A stretch of 64,000 bases of DNA. Source: Perkinsela sp. pyNocScin1. Taxonomy: Eukaryota > Euglenozoa > Kinetoplastea > Prokinetoplastida > Perkinselidae. Position 1 is the first letter of the stretch; every line of letters begins with the position of its first letter. The position numbers and the translations under genes are program-made. The notes under the pieces were generated by a model. It saw nothing but the letters and a program-made list of their open reading frames with translations, ran no database searches and was not told the origin of the DNA. Location: the NCBI GenBank assembly GCA_964019655.1, contig CAXHTR010000008.1, positions 930,001-994,000 on the forward strand, read 5' to 3'. Below, piece after piece: positions 12,901 through 20,150 of the stretch.

Positions 12901-15900
12901 CGAAGCGCATGGCCTTCTTTGCTGCAGCAGACAAAGGCTTCCAGCACGCTGGCATCGTCGAGCTCGCCTCGATCGTCAAAATTCTTGAGGCGATCGGTAC
13001 AGAGCTTTTGAGTGAGGGGCTATGCCAAATTAATCCAAATGAGACGGCAGCCCGCAGCGAGATCCGCAACTGGCTGCTCAACAAGGCCGCGCAGTACGCG
13101 ATTTTCGTGCCAAAGGCCGAGGAGGCCATCCGCGCGAAGGCCAAGCAGATCGCCGCGATGGTGCGGGACTTCCGCACAACCATGAAATGGACAGACAAGT
13201 CGTTCCACCACACGATGGGGTGCATTGCCAAGTCGCAGGCGTTCCTTGGCCGCGTTTTCCACATGTACGCTGAGGCGCTCATGCAGCCTGTGTGTGGGTT
13301 ACCCGTCGAGCACGAAGCTTTACTAGAAAATGACACTGTCATGCGCAAATCTGCCGACTTTGACATTCTGCATGAGCGATTACTCAAAATTCGGGAAAAA
13401 GTCACAGCGACAGCCCAGAAGCTCAGCGGCGAGGCACCGAACGCAGAAAAACGCCAGGCGCTCGACGAGCTCCGCGATGTATTGCTAAATGCCCGCCTGG
13501 GCGCGCAGTCGCTCCCGGACACCCTCCGAAGATGGCTGCCGGCTGCGACGACCAAGGACCTCAGCCTGCTCTACGCGGGGGCGCCGCACCCAATTCTCAG
13601 TGGAATTGTCCTCCAAGGCACTGCCACTGCGCTCAACCAGCGATACCACACGCAGCTGATGCTCCTCGGGCAGCTCCGGGCGATCCCAGGTGCGAGCCTC
13701 GAGGCTGGCTGCTGCGCCTCGCTCTACCAGAGCGCTGAGAAGCTCGCGCAGACAGCGACGCGGAACCGGCACGTGCTTGAGCTCTGCTGCATTCTCCGAA
13801 AAAAGCACGAGCTCCGCGCCTCGAATCCGAGGCTGTTGAGAGACTTTGCCGAGAGCGCGAGCATCATCATTGAGGCTATGACTGACCTCCAGCACTTTGC
13901 CGACTTTGAAGGTTGGGCAGTCCTTGGGACTCAGGCCCTGGTGGAGGCTTTCGGAGCAGAATTACAGGCACTCGCCACAGCTCACCCCATCAATGAAAGC
14001 CTCGCACGGCATGTTGCAGCGCTCCGCGCTATAGCGGCCCAGGCTGACGCACTCCAAGAAAAATTAGCACAAGAAGACAAAAAATCGCACTGCGCGCACT
14101 CGCTCGAGAGATATCTCATACATCTTCAGCAAATACTCCAAGCACGCACATTGGCCCTCGAGACTTCCGAACGCGATGGGTCCACCCCAGCAGATAGCTC
14201 AAGGCTTCTCAAAACTTTACTGGCAATCCAATCAGAAGGCCGAGAAACCCCACAGCAGCGCAAGCGGCTCCACGCCGACTCAGCCGACGCCCCGCACCAG
14301 CCGATGTACCTCCACGAGATGCCCAAGGCTATCTATACTTCTATCCTCAGCTTATGCCCGGCCACCGCCGCGATACGGAGCGAAATCTCTCTTGAGACAG
14401 TCGACAACCTATTGCATGACTTCGCGCACGTGCACGGCCTCGAGCTCGAAATCGCCACAGCCCTCTCGGCGCTCATCCGCTCGGCTGCACAGCAAAATCT
14501 CCAGCAGGACGAGGCCGCTGGCGAGGGGAGCCCCGATGAGATGCAGGAGGGCACCGGCATGGGCGAGGGCCAGGGCAAGCGCGACGTCACCGACAAGCTC
14601 ACGAGCGAGGACCAGCTCATGGACGCGCGGGATACTGAGAACGGCCCAGACGGCGACGAGCGCGAAAACGAAAACGAGAGCGACGGCGAAGACAAAAAGG
14701 CCGACGTGACGGTCACGACTGATTTTCAGGGAAATGTCGAGGACCAGTCGGACGACGGCGCTGGGAACGAAGACGACGCCTCTGTCGTGTCCGACAACGA
14801 AGACGGCAAGGGCGGCGAGGACGAGCAGCTCCACGAGGCTGACCAGGAAGGCGGCGACGCCCCGATCGACGAGGAGGGCGACGGCGACCCCAGGGGCGAT
14901 GCCCCAGACATTTCGACGAATGCCCAAATCGATGAAAAACCAGAAGGTGACCGTGAGGACGCTGACGCTAGCCAGCGAACATTTGAGGCCGACGAGGCCC
15001 AGGGCGAGCCCCAGGAGGGCGCAGACGAGGCCGAAGATGTCGAAATGAGTGGCGCAGAGACAGCGCAGGAGGAAGAGCAGGGGGGCTCGCCCGAGGACGC
15101 CATGTCAGTCGATGAGGAAGATGCTGCGGGCCAGCCCGAAGACGGTGAGGCGCCGCTGACTGATGGCAACGCTTCAGACGATGGTGATGGTGTCGCGCAG
15201 TCTGGCGACGAGTCCTCAGAAGCCTCCGAGGCTGAGGAAACTGATGCGACCCGAGAGGATCACACGAAAGCGAATGAAGCGGATGACACGCAGAAAGACG
15301 CCAACTCTGCTGGAAACGCCGGCGAGGCGACAGACGTTAACCAGAGTGAAGATAATACTGGCACCCAGCAGAACAAACAGCACCTGCCGGGCCCAGGCGA
15401 CGCCTTTACCTCTTTCATGCCGGACACCAATCATGAGAGCGGCAATCAACAGCACACCGCCAGTGGCGAAGCCGCTGAAAACGCGCAGGCAGCAGAGTTC
15501 GCAGAATCGATAATGGACTTTGACCCAAGCTGCTCAGCCGAGCCCGCCGACGCCAGCGGCGCCCAGAGCTTTATGATGCAGCAGCAGAACTCTGGCGCCG
15601 GCGTCTTCCGCAGCGGCCTCTCGCGCAGCGCGCCACAGCCCGGCGCACAGCAGCCTGAAAACGCAGCTGGCGGCCCACAGGCCGACGGAAATGCGACTGC
15701 GAACGAAATGCTCGAAGACCAAAATTTTGTCGACAGCTCAGAGGTTTTCAGCGGAGAGGTGGACAACGCCACCGACGCCACATTACCGAAAAATGAGATT
15801 GAAAATTCTCTGAAAGAAATTTCTCCCATTGACGCGCAGTGGGCAGACGTCCAGGCGCGCACGGCGCCGCTGGCCCACGTCCTGTGCGAGAACCTGCGCA

Positions 15901-16712
15901 CGATCCTCGAGCCGACGGTCTCGGACCGGCTCCGCGGCGACTACAAGACGGGCAAGCGCCTGAACATCAAGAAGCTCATCCCGTATATCGCGTCGAATTT
16001 CCAAAAAGACCGCATCTGGCTGCGGCGCACGATGCCGTCGAAGCGGTCCTACCAGGTGGCCCTCGCCGTCGACGACAGCTACTCGATGGCCGTGAACAGC
16101 GTGTCGATGGCGTGCGTCGAGTGCGTCTCGCTGCTTCTGACAGCGCTACACAACCTCGAGGCCGGCGAGCTCGCTGTGCTCGCGCTCGGGTCGACAATGC
16201 GCGTGTGCCACGGCTTCGACGACGCCTTCGACTGCCACGCCGTGGGAAGGAAGTGCCTCGAGGCGCTCACGTTCCAGCAGCGCCGGTCGAACTTCCAGGA
16301 ATTTTTAGGGAAGTCCCTCAACTACCTCGACGAGCACCGTGCCCGCGCCGGCGCGCGCAGCTCTTCGCAAGACGTCATGCAGCTCATGTTCATCGTGTCC
16401 GACGGGCAGATCACGGAGGACTGGCGCGCCATCCAGGCGCTCACGACGCGGGCGAACGAAAACAACCAGCTCATTGTGTTCCTGCTGCTGGACGCTGCCG
16501 GGGCTTCAGCTGATACAAGTGGAAAGCGCTCGCAGAGCGTCGTGGACATGGAGCGCATCGAGATCAGCGACAAGGGCAAGGTCGTGCGCACGCCGTACCT
16601 CGCAGACTTCCCGTTCTCGTTCTACGTCGTCGTGCAGGACATCGCGAGCACGCCGGAGGTCGTGGCGGAGGTCGTGAAGCAGTGGATACACGCGAGTGTC
16701 TCGTCGGGGTAG
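3915..16712 (+). CDS. MDN1: Midasin, AAA+ dynein-like ATPase of 60S ribosome assembly
   Basis: A single 4265-residue frame starting at ATG. Midasin (Rea1) is a nuclear ATPase that pulls assembly factors (Ytm1, Rsa4 class) off pre-60S particles. Six AAA Walker A motifs are visible at about residues 34-41 (GPQGAGKT), 381 (GDTGIGKT), 791 (GPTSAGKT), 1105 (GETGTGKT), 1424 (GTAGMGKT) and 1781 (GASGVGKS). Walker B sequences such as 'LLLDEVNLA' and 'VVLDELNLAP' recur. A long helical linker follows, then a Glu/Asp-rich segment (about 3530-3960), then a C-terminal VWA domain with a MIDAS motif 'VDDSYSM' (DxSxS, near 4050) and 'VSDGQI'. This is the canonical domain order. At 4265 residues it is shorter than yeast (about 4900) or human (about 5600), chiefly through a compact linker. 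No intron is visible. Confidence 0.98.
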   Translation: MPFPNEFVPVHCAKANIANVRCALRVSRTVLLYGPQGAGKTHTIFACATECGHPSAHVLPALLDETSDSADLIGGLVCTETPGELAWEDGPMLRAMRAGRWLLLEDVDMLSQDVLTTLARLRDGSRSFYVSGLGDIPIHTDFRVIGTTSTNASETAEEPKTQGLFDSFSKATKSGIGVVQWMRVPLHPPSIADMHEIVTALYGDVFDNFVIQDFLITPFVRFAPVIRNIDNRHISMRDMLKICRRLRAAAEIPSKAQQARHVSGAMRQSILFHFTDVLLASLADEQRRLAVGRDLCEFFGCGAAVIEAYLATELPALAFCADEGVVQVGRAAHSASQKFIEKRTVQRDTSLPFAPVRHTMRILERILNCVRFREPVVLTGDTGIGKTHAVSVLADMCCPTRLVVVNLSQNTEYADFIGGWKPRNRMHAFAALFQRFSEKFEQSFDVQKNAAFLQVLRQSYARITTSGSLDRGDQRKFLKVVSTGCATALQNLKSMSAESRTEWEKIDEKAQQLRSSLDGSANPLSFEYREGVLRECQRKGYWLLLDEVNLAPSAVLDRISAALESDDADPRFHLFACMNPTGAGKKGLPASLQTRFTTVFVDEPRERDDLQLLAKFYLDSAVEAPPCAELVDFFENVRAQAAGGALTNITDGTAENPHYSVRSFCRALSFCARYTRKIGFARALKDGLLMTFATQLAPGHQDLLEKDIERIIFKKNVPLASVPVDYSKEIEKFLSVDNDTTSDRFKVGHFAIPVGSAPPKPMADFVVTPSVYLNLRNIMRCVIARKPILLQGPTSAGKTSMVEYLARRSGHEFIRINNHKCIEIADYFGQYVQAADGSITYADGPLVVAARTGAWVVLDELNLAPSDVLEALNRLLDDNRELFVPETQERIVPAPQFHIFATQNPPKWAGSATYGGRFTLSKAFLNRFMQIRVGDIPADEVSQMLSSPAFALPASFVSRILKVKAELELIRSRSNILDGKMSYITPRDLFRWAKRRPASLQALAGHGLFLFGEKCRNEADRVAVQRALAKHCGFSTRAANASEAGGFTAQSGFETVCYDLSAWEELQPYLEKLSEVLKKYALVLTDRVKRLLVFVGLCLVHNEPALLVGETGTGKTTVCQIWSEVLGRPLFVVNCHQHTETSDLIGSFYPVRENSDSIENSEKLFEWRDGPVTAAMRNGHLVLLDEVNLAEENVVERLNSVLDHSRSLTLTEKGGALADRVVSAHPDFRIMATMNPGGDFGKKELSAALRNRFSESYVAWRPTRDELYQVVSLRLERNFCTGEARLANIPEITAAVIDVFWQQSANVSMRDILAFVDFFCKACAPLPGAISTAMIAEILKQGQILLNLHADGSDGHRLREHARQHYVWDTLPQIPSPLAKFDEFLSKTNDQSLSNYFIHANATKRNLSSVLRAMVLDEKPILLEGTAGMGKTSLVSLLSVLYTGKPVVRINLSEQSDWMDLIGTFIPWNEPSADPGAASPKTTFRWNDGILLSAVREGRWVVLDELNLAPQSVLEGLNSLFDHRRSLFLPEFNEYVHAGPGFRIFACQNPTSDGGGRKGLPRSLLNRFLLIAVEPFDMEDLEKIVSHTIENASSQQSSSAALPEAFVRGVLAGITAFTQKRESGNGYARGSAFEINLRDTVRWVQLTLAEWDALTDRGHTTSTPHMLHIVYCTIVQRLRAREEQVDLMQTLAASLADQMDDTRDSAQSLMDTFLAAASPGRWQALDERTLLANGIPFTLPGLSENLSEISEERIRLLPSQSAALTAICLAAHHGVQPVILSGASGVGKSTLIYAAGALFRKKVLSLHLSAGADTIDLLGGFQQSTAADGGDKRLFQWKDSLLVQAIEAGDWLVLEDANFIPCSVLDRLNPLCEPDGVLVLNEQGRLPDGSLRVVHPHPEFRLFFTLNSAYGELSKAMRNRGLELHIFGFDDSVHSLRSVAPRRSLPVNDCSSAISLISMLNALNPTMPAAKVEKLVRFHLAKYGDTQSLVSLFRAARSWDGANADQFACAMKLLYPNNDLDQSLLGMNENLLEVPLCYFGSTPIDASQLSHLAQWPQTPEALNQQRIHFSMLRRDASGPSFTDTLQAIFDRGESRNSRLKTAEKCFGAEYRQLQEVAWAEFDRSGYHGVLSYLLRKRFTMQADVLPELEGLQHFFEKAAHKIQSETFDTFENCVRFFSALATAAQTAAGTRASALERVALLGYLLRTGVQARVFESDSQQALTACAQYFLRGADLEQLTVKDIVQRKTVQAVLGHALPKKSAIDTVFAVSVIRKSTHIEGVQPIQEMDTVSTALRSIASDNEEIPTAIARLIQSPAFIDATNTNGLRYVQEVLASYSAAFESNAFPTGAIGECVTAMELSQQPNIVDLEVTAAKVLATKLFGENFILIAMETAPNSPEQRLIDAAGLWAFLGAALCHAAAPASPIHPELEKRLLADMFAGKRAFWATELEALEQGAQCFSPGYESHTLENIVLERLDKCPDIPYSAEEIDAVTYSDFFVLVRAFIASIISENSLQSLFQALQHPQANADETIAAIERVCGAASGMQRQLLSEKWSAYPSAALLSLGIALLTHGLMLWKFTVYSSALPRPSRIFVSALSVPSGNSQLSAKDFSAFMPYVDGKISAIEHGDGYSSQNIEMLYKTLQFSMEKASMPRHEPEVFHALLQRLSVLHRVCYRTDADCGTRKGLTVTFYGEGSDRIEEISTEEDTQKHAETYAAMTNTWDIDTESSEVLTNRRLREMQAAQLIESLDTYENYAAQHMKRILSKLISSVGDAALTLESKPIFDCDTIAQALQLNLFDFAQANGLVEASDMRSMLAKLSQVMGAKRKALEMASSQVEVEQIGEQCDVYRESFLTALQGIEECIITPLRTIASERIETDPSNEYYLLLSKQLTVLRESHPHTTPFITLVSRMEAIFKSVHEISTAYNNTELCALLPEVAACCLRWRQAELSSYVGKLSAMRAEMERSSVYERWLPFRSMVRSLIDESTSLDEAHAAKRMAFFAAADKGFQHAGIVELASIVKILEAIGTELLSEGLCQINPNETAARSEIRNWLLNKAAQYAIFVPKAEEAIRAKAKQIAAMVRDFRTTMKWTDKSFHHTMGCIAKSQAFLGRVFHMYAEALMQPVCGLPVEHEALLENDTVMRKSADFDILHERLLKIREKVTATAQKLSGEAPNAEKRQALDELRDVLLNARLGAQSLPDTLRRWLPAATTKDLSLLYAGAPHPILSGIVLQGTATALNQRYHTQLMLLGQLRAIPGASLEAGCCASLYQSAEKLAQTATRNRHVLELCCILRKKHELRASNPRLLRDFAESASIIIEAMTDLQHFADFEGWAVLGTQALVEAFGAELQALATAHPINESLARHVAALRAIAAQADALQEKLAQEDKKSHCAHSLERYLIHLQQILQARTLALETSERDGSTPADSSRLLKTLLAIQSEGRETPQQRKRLHADSADAPHQPMYLHEMPKAIYTSILSLCPATAAIRSEISLETVDNLLHDFAHVHGLELEIATALSALIRSAAQQNLQQDEAAGEGSPDEMQEGTGMGEGQGKRDVTDKLTSEDQLMDARDTENGPDGDERENENESDGEDKKADVTVTTDFQGNVEDQSDDGAGNEDDASVVSDNEDGKGGEDEQLHEADQEGGDAPIDEEGDGDPRGDAPDISTNAQIDEKPEGDREDADASQRTFEADEAQGEPQEGADEAEDVEMSGAETAQEEEQGGSPEDAMSVDEEDAAGQPEDGEAPLTDGNASDDGDGVAQSGDESSEASEAEETDATREDHTKANEADDTQKDANSAGNAGEATDVNQSEDNTGTQQNKQHLPGPGDAFTSFMPDTNHESGNQQHTASGEAAENAQAAEFAESIMDFDPSCSAEPADASGAQSFMMQQQNSGAGVFRSGLSRSAPQPGAQQPENAAGGPQADGNATANEMLEDQNFVDSSEVFSGEVDNATDATLPKNEIENSLKEISPIDAQWADVQARTAPLAHVLCENLRTILEPTVSDRLRGDYKTGKRLNIKKLIPYIASNFQKDRIWLRRTMPSKRSYQVALAVDDSYSMAVNSVSMACVECVSLLLTALHNLEAGELAVLALGSTMRVCHGFDDAFDCHAVGRKCLEALTFQQRRSNFQEFLGKSLNYLDEHRARAGARSSSQDVMQLMFIVSDGQITEDWRAIQALTTRANENNQLIVFLLLDAAGASADTSGKRSQSVVDMERIEISDKGKVVRTPYLADFPFSFYVVVQDIASTPEVVAEVVKQWIHASVSSG

Positions 16713-16879
16713 GTGGATTCTGCCAGTCAAAAGCCAATCCCTGTCATTTGAAGACCAGGCTGAAAACGTTAGTTCCAACGCGTCTGATTACTCGATAGAG
16801 TCTTCTCGTACTTAAAATCTTTACTTTGTAATATCTCTCTAGCTGTCTCGAGCTTTCATTTATTTAGCATTTTTAAAGA

Positions 16880-17626
16880 ATGAAGACCATACGCCTGAAC
16901 CCCTGGATGCTCTTTGTGAAAACCAAGTTCAACGAGGCCACGTACGCCAAAAAGTCTGCTGGTCAGAAATTGAAGAGCATCGCAGCCGAGTGGCAGGCGC
17001 TGTCTCCCGATGAGCGGGCAGTATGGGCCGCTGACGCGGCTGCCACGCCCCCGAGAAAGGTCTCCCCAGAGCCCAAGGGCAGCAACATGGTGATTGTGCC
17101 ATTCTTCCGCTACGCCATGGCCACGCGCCGCAAGCTCTTGGACGAGGGATACACCTTTGGCGCCGCGAGCAGGAAGCTCGCGGAGAACTGGCGGACGATG
17201 TCAGCGAGCGAGAAGACCGCGTGGACAGCGAAGGCGACTGACCTCACGAAGGAGCGCCGGGCAGCGGTCAAGGCCGGTGCGCGTGAGGTCAAGTCGAGCA
17301 AATACCACCCGAGGCGCCACATGATCGTCTACTCATTCGCACTGTTTATCAAAGAAAAGCGCATGGAGCTTGTACGCGAAGGCAAGAAGGCCACCGAGAT
17401 CATCAAGGTGCTCAGTGAGCAGTGGCGCGCGATGGACGAAACGGAGAAGGCACGGTGGGCCGACCGGGCCGCAAAGATCACGCGTGAGCGCTACGACGCA
17501 AAGATAAAACCGAAGCGAACAGAGAAGAGTCTTCAGAAAAGGAGGCTTGCGCGTAGAACACAGAAAAGTCCTCGTAGAGCAGAGATTTGTGCAGAAGAGG
17601 ATCCCCAGTACCAAAGCGAAGTGTGA
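16880..17626 (+). CDS. Triple HMG-box DNA-binding protein
   Basis: A 248-residue basic protein with three consecutive HMG-box-like units (about residues 5-58, 68-128 and 148-205). Each shows the box signature of an N-terminal 'F..F' pair, a mid helix ending 'L...W..M/L', and a third helix 'E+..W...A'. Examples are 'LKSIAAEWQALSPDERAVW', 'LAENWRTMSASEKTAW' and 'LSEQWRAMDETEKARW'. HMG boxes bend DNA without strong sequence specificity. The tail from about 215 is very Lys/Arg-rich. It could be a chromatin HMGB-type or a mitochondrial nucleoid protein; no convincing mitochondrial presequence is seen, so nuclear is slightly favoured. It is the last plus-strand gene before the switch region. Confidence 0.85.
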   Translation: MKTIRLNPWMLFVKTKFNEATYAKKSAGQKLKSIAAEWQALSPDERAVWAADAAATPPRKVSPEPKGSNMVIVPFFRYAMATRRKLLDEGYTFGAASRKLAENWRTMSASEKTAWTAKATDLTKERRAAVKAGAREVKSSKYHPRRHMIVYSFALFIKEKRMELVREGKKATEIIKVLSEQWRAMDETEKARWADRAAKITRERYDAKIKPKRTEKSLQKRRLARRTQKSPRRAEICAEEDPQYQSEV

Positions 17627-18745
17627 GTGAAGTCCCTGAGCTACATTTGTATTTGGCAAATGGTCAAGGCCACAATCTTCTTTTAAGGAAAGATTGGCAC
17701 CCGTTCTCATTGAATGTTTATCACGTGATGCACACAAGTTTTTCTATTTCTTTGTTTCTTTATCACTTGTTGAATATGCACTGAACCATAGCCAGCCTCC
17801 CATTGTAGGGCTATTGTGAGCATTCAGAAGGTCCTCGGAGACATTTGCCAATGCAACGCCTTTTCACTGCCATCACAGAACAAGTCGATCGTGATATCTG
17901 AGCAGGGTCTCTGTTTTGCTACTTACTCGTAACGGTGGAAGAGAAGTGAGATCACATGCCGCCTTCGGATAACCGGAAAAGAATCAGCGTCACGCATGCT
18001 CGTGCCGAAGGTGCTCACTTAAAAAAAATGATGGCCAAAAATCGGCTTGTGTCGGTTCGAACCACCGTCAACGGGTAGCATTACAGGCCTTTACCAACTA
18101 CAGCATGAATGAGTTCTCAGATTTCAGTTACTATACAGAGTTAGTTTAATAGAACAACACTTAAATTTCATGATCCGGGTAGCTCATGATTCCATATGTC
18201 AATTTCTGCTACATTAGTTCAGTTTCTGTACTTAATTGGTATGAGAAGCTTGATCTTTTATGCCCTTTCGAAGAGCGGTCTGCGCACCTGCGGACAGGCC
18301 AGCCAGGCTTACTGCGTCTCGTCGTGTCAGCGAGCATGATAGCAGTAAAACTTATGATGAAACGCTAGGAAGAGTTCTGAGATCACATTTTCCTTTTATT
18401 GTCTTTATGCTCCATCCGTTACTCTGACAGCTTCAGGACACTCTTCAAGCTGTTTTTCAGATCTAGGCGAGCATTAGCGTGAATCTTCGCACCTTTCGCT
18501 TACCTATCCTATGTATACGTAGGCGAATCCATAATACCTTCTAAACTCTTTCGGTAGCCGCTACTAACAACACAAGCTCTACTCGAAATTTGACCTTCCC
18601 GCTCTCCCGCAAGCTCCCATCATTTTCATAATCAAAACAACTAAATTCACAAAAATCTAAACGTCCATATAGACATTCCGATCTACACCTTTCTCACATA
18701 ATAACTCTAAAGACGCATCGCCTATATCTGATTCTGTATGCACAT
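17627..18745. other. Gene-free convergent strand-switch region
   Basis: About 1.1 kb with no supportable gene, in a window where gaps are usually 70-200 bp. It separates the plus-strand genes from the unbroken minus-strand run, so both neighbours end here (convergent 3' ends). It is AT-richer than the flanking coding sequence. A 10-bp palindrome GGTTCGAACC at 18054-18063 looks like a Pol III B box, and TGGCC at 18032 could be read as part of an A box. The spacing is too short for a tRNA and no T-stem pairs. Short frames here have no recognisable product. Likely roles are transcription termination for both strands or an unrecognised noncoding RNA. Confidence 0.6.
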
Positions 18746-19990
18746 TCAGTTCAACATGCTCTTGCACTCCGTCTCCGCGAAGCACTGCCAGACACCGAGC
18801 TTGTTATTAAAAAACATGTTCTTCGACGTGCGCGGCTTGCCGTGGATCGCGCAGTTCACGATGACGTCCGCCGAGGACGTCGCCACGACGGGCCGCGGGT
18901 GCGTCGGGCACTGCGTCGCCTTGTGCCCCACGCCCCGGCACGCGAAGCACGTCAGCGGCATCATCGGCTTCGTCGGCGTGTGCGGCTTGGCCTCGTGGTA
19001 CCCCGCGGGCGGCGCGTAGCCCTGCTGCCCGTCGCTCACCACAAAGTTCGCGGACGGCATTTGCTGGTACATCGGCGGGTGCTGGTGGCCCGGCTGCATC
19101 TGCGCGTACATTGGGTGACTCATCCCGCCGTAGCCGGGCATCATGCCTGGCTGCTGGTGCACGTAGCTCTCAGGCGACTTCGCCCGCTGCGACGACGGAT
19201 AGGCTGTCGTGAAGTACGGCAGCGTCGCTGTGTTGGGCGAGCGCGGGCGCGCAGCTGCGAAGGTGCGATCGACGAGTGGGACTGTGGCACTGTGGACGCT
19301 GCGATCGTCCGGGGCGCCGACCGGCGTGCACTGTTCCTGCGTGTCCTGGAAAGTCGGCGCGTCATGCGCGATGTGCATATTTTCTAAAATTTGGTCCTCG
19401 TTGTCCACGGCGGTCTCCCACACGGAGGGCTTCTCGACTTGCGTGTGGGCGCGGCGCAGGTTGTCCGCCGTCGTGGCCGAGAGCGGCGAGGGTGGCGACT
19501 GGACGTCGAAGCTGACGCGCTTGTCGACCTTTTTGGCCGACTTGACGTCGGGCGTGCGGCTCTTCTGCTCGTGCATAGAGATCTTGTCAAAAATGCGATT
19601 GAGGTCGGCGTACTGCTCGTCGCGCTCCTTCTCTGTGACGAAGCCGAAGCCCGCGAGGCCGAGGAGCGGCGTTTCTGTGCCCGACGACGCGTAGCCGGGG
19701 CCGAGGGGCGTCGTGGACGTCGGCGTCGAGAACGCGTGCTCGATGAGGTCGACGTTGTTGAGCGCCGGGGGCGGGGCTACCGGCTCGGGGCGGTAGCTGT
19801 CGGGGTGGAAGTGGCGCGGGGGCGGCGGCGGCTGGTCGGGCTCCGGGAGCTCGAGCGTCGGGCGGTTGCGCATTATCCACTGCGGGTTGGCCTTCGGGCG
19901 CGGGGGCTGCCGCTCCGGCGAGCCCCGCGCGGGCGCCATCGCTGGGTGGTTGGAGAAGGTGAATGGACCGTTGTCAGCGGATTGTGTCAT
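18746..19990 (-). CDS. CCHC zinc-knuckle protein with a C-terminal CX2HX19CX5C module
   Basis: A 414-residue protein. I start at the ATG giving MTQSADN; the frame upstream of it contains no ATG. The first ~330 residues are Pro/Gln/Ser-rich and probably disordered, with short helical stretches near 'EKERDEQYADLNRIFDKI'. A canonical retroviral-type zinc knuckle follows (C348-C351-H356-C361, CX2CX4HX4C), typical of single-stranded RNA binding. The last 35 residues hold a second Cys/His cluster, C380-H383-C403-C409, with 'HGKPR' after the His and 'LGVWQC' before the third ligand. The same spacing recurs twice in the 120-residue protein at 50498-50860. A role in RNA metabolism is inferred. Confidence 0.75.
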   Translation of the reverse strand: MTQSADNGPFTFSNHPAMAPARGSPERQPPRPKANPQWIMRNRPTLELPEPDQPPPPPRHFHPDSYRPEPVAPPPALNNVDLIEHAFSTPTSTTPLGPGYASSGTETPLLGLAGFGFVTEKERDEQYADLNRIFDKISMHEQKSRTPDVKSAKKVDKRVSFDVQSPPSPLSATTADNLRRAHTQVEKPSVWETAVDNEDQILENMHIAHDAPTFQDTQEQCTPVGAPDDRSVHSATVPLVDRTFAAARPRSPNTATLPYFTTAYPSSQRAKSPESYVHQQPGMMPGYGGMSHPMYAQMQPGHQHPPMYQQMPSANFVVSDGQQGYAPPAGYHEAKPHTPTKPMMPLTCFACRGVGHKATQCPTHPRPVVATSSADVIVNCAIHGKPRTSKNMFFNNKLGVWQCFAETECKSMLN

Positions 19991-20150
19991 GGGTGGATTG
20001 GATTCACACGGCTCATTTGGATCACTAACTAATAGAAAATAATTTGGATTTGAAGACACAAAAAAAATTTCAATCGCACAGAATTTCAATTTTTGCTTTT
20101 GGATTTTGGTTTGGGTATTGACACAGTTGACAGTGTGTGTGCAGCGGCGG

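Noticed and set aside
17930..17975. A U1 snRNA-like start (ACTTAC followed by GATCAC)
   Set aside because: The spacing differs from U1, no Sm site follows, and the first stem does not form convincingly.
18032..18075. Possible tRNA around GGTTCGAACC with an A-box-like TGGCC just upstream
   Set aside because: The A- and B-box-like elements start only about 22 nt apart, leaving no room for an anticodon arm, and the T-stem does not pair on either strand.
18842..19387. Long plus-strand open frames inside GC-rich minus-strand genes here and elsewhere
   Set aside because: They are shadow frames created by high GC at third positions; they lack domain signatures and are Arg/Ala-rich.
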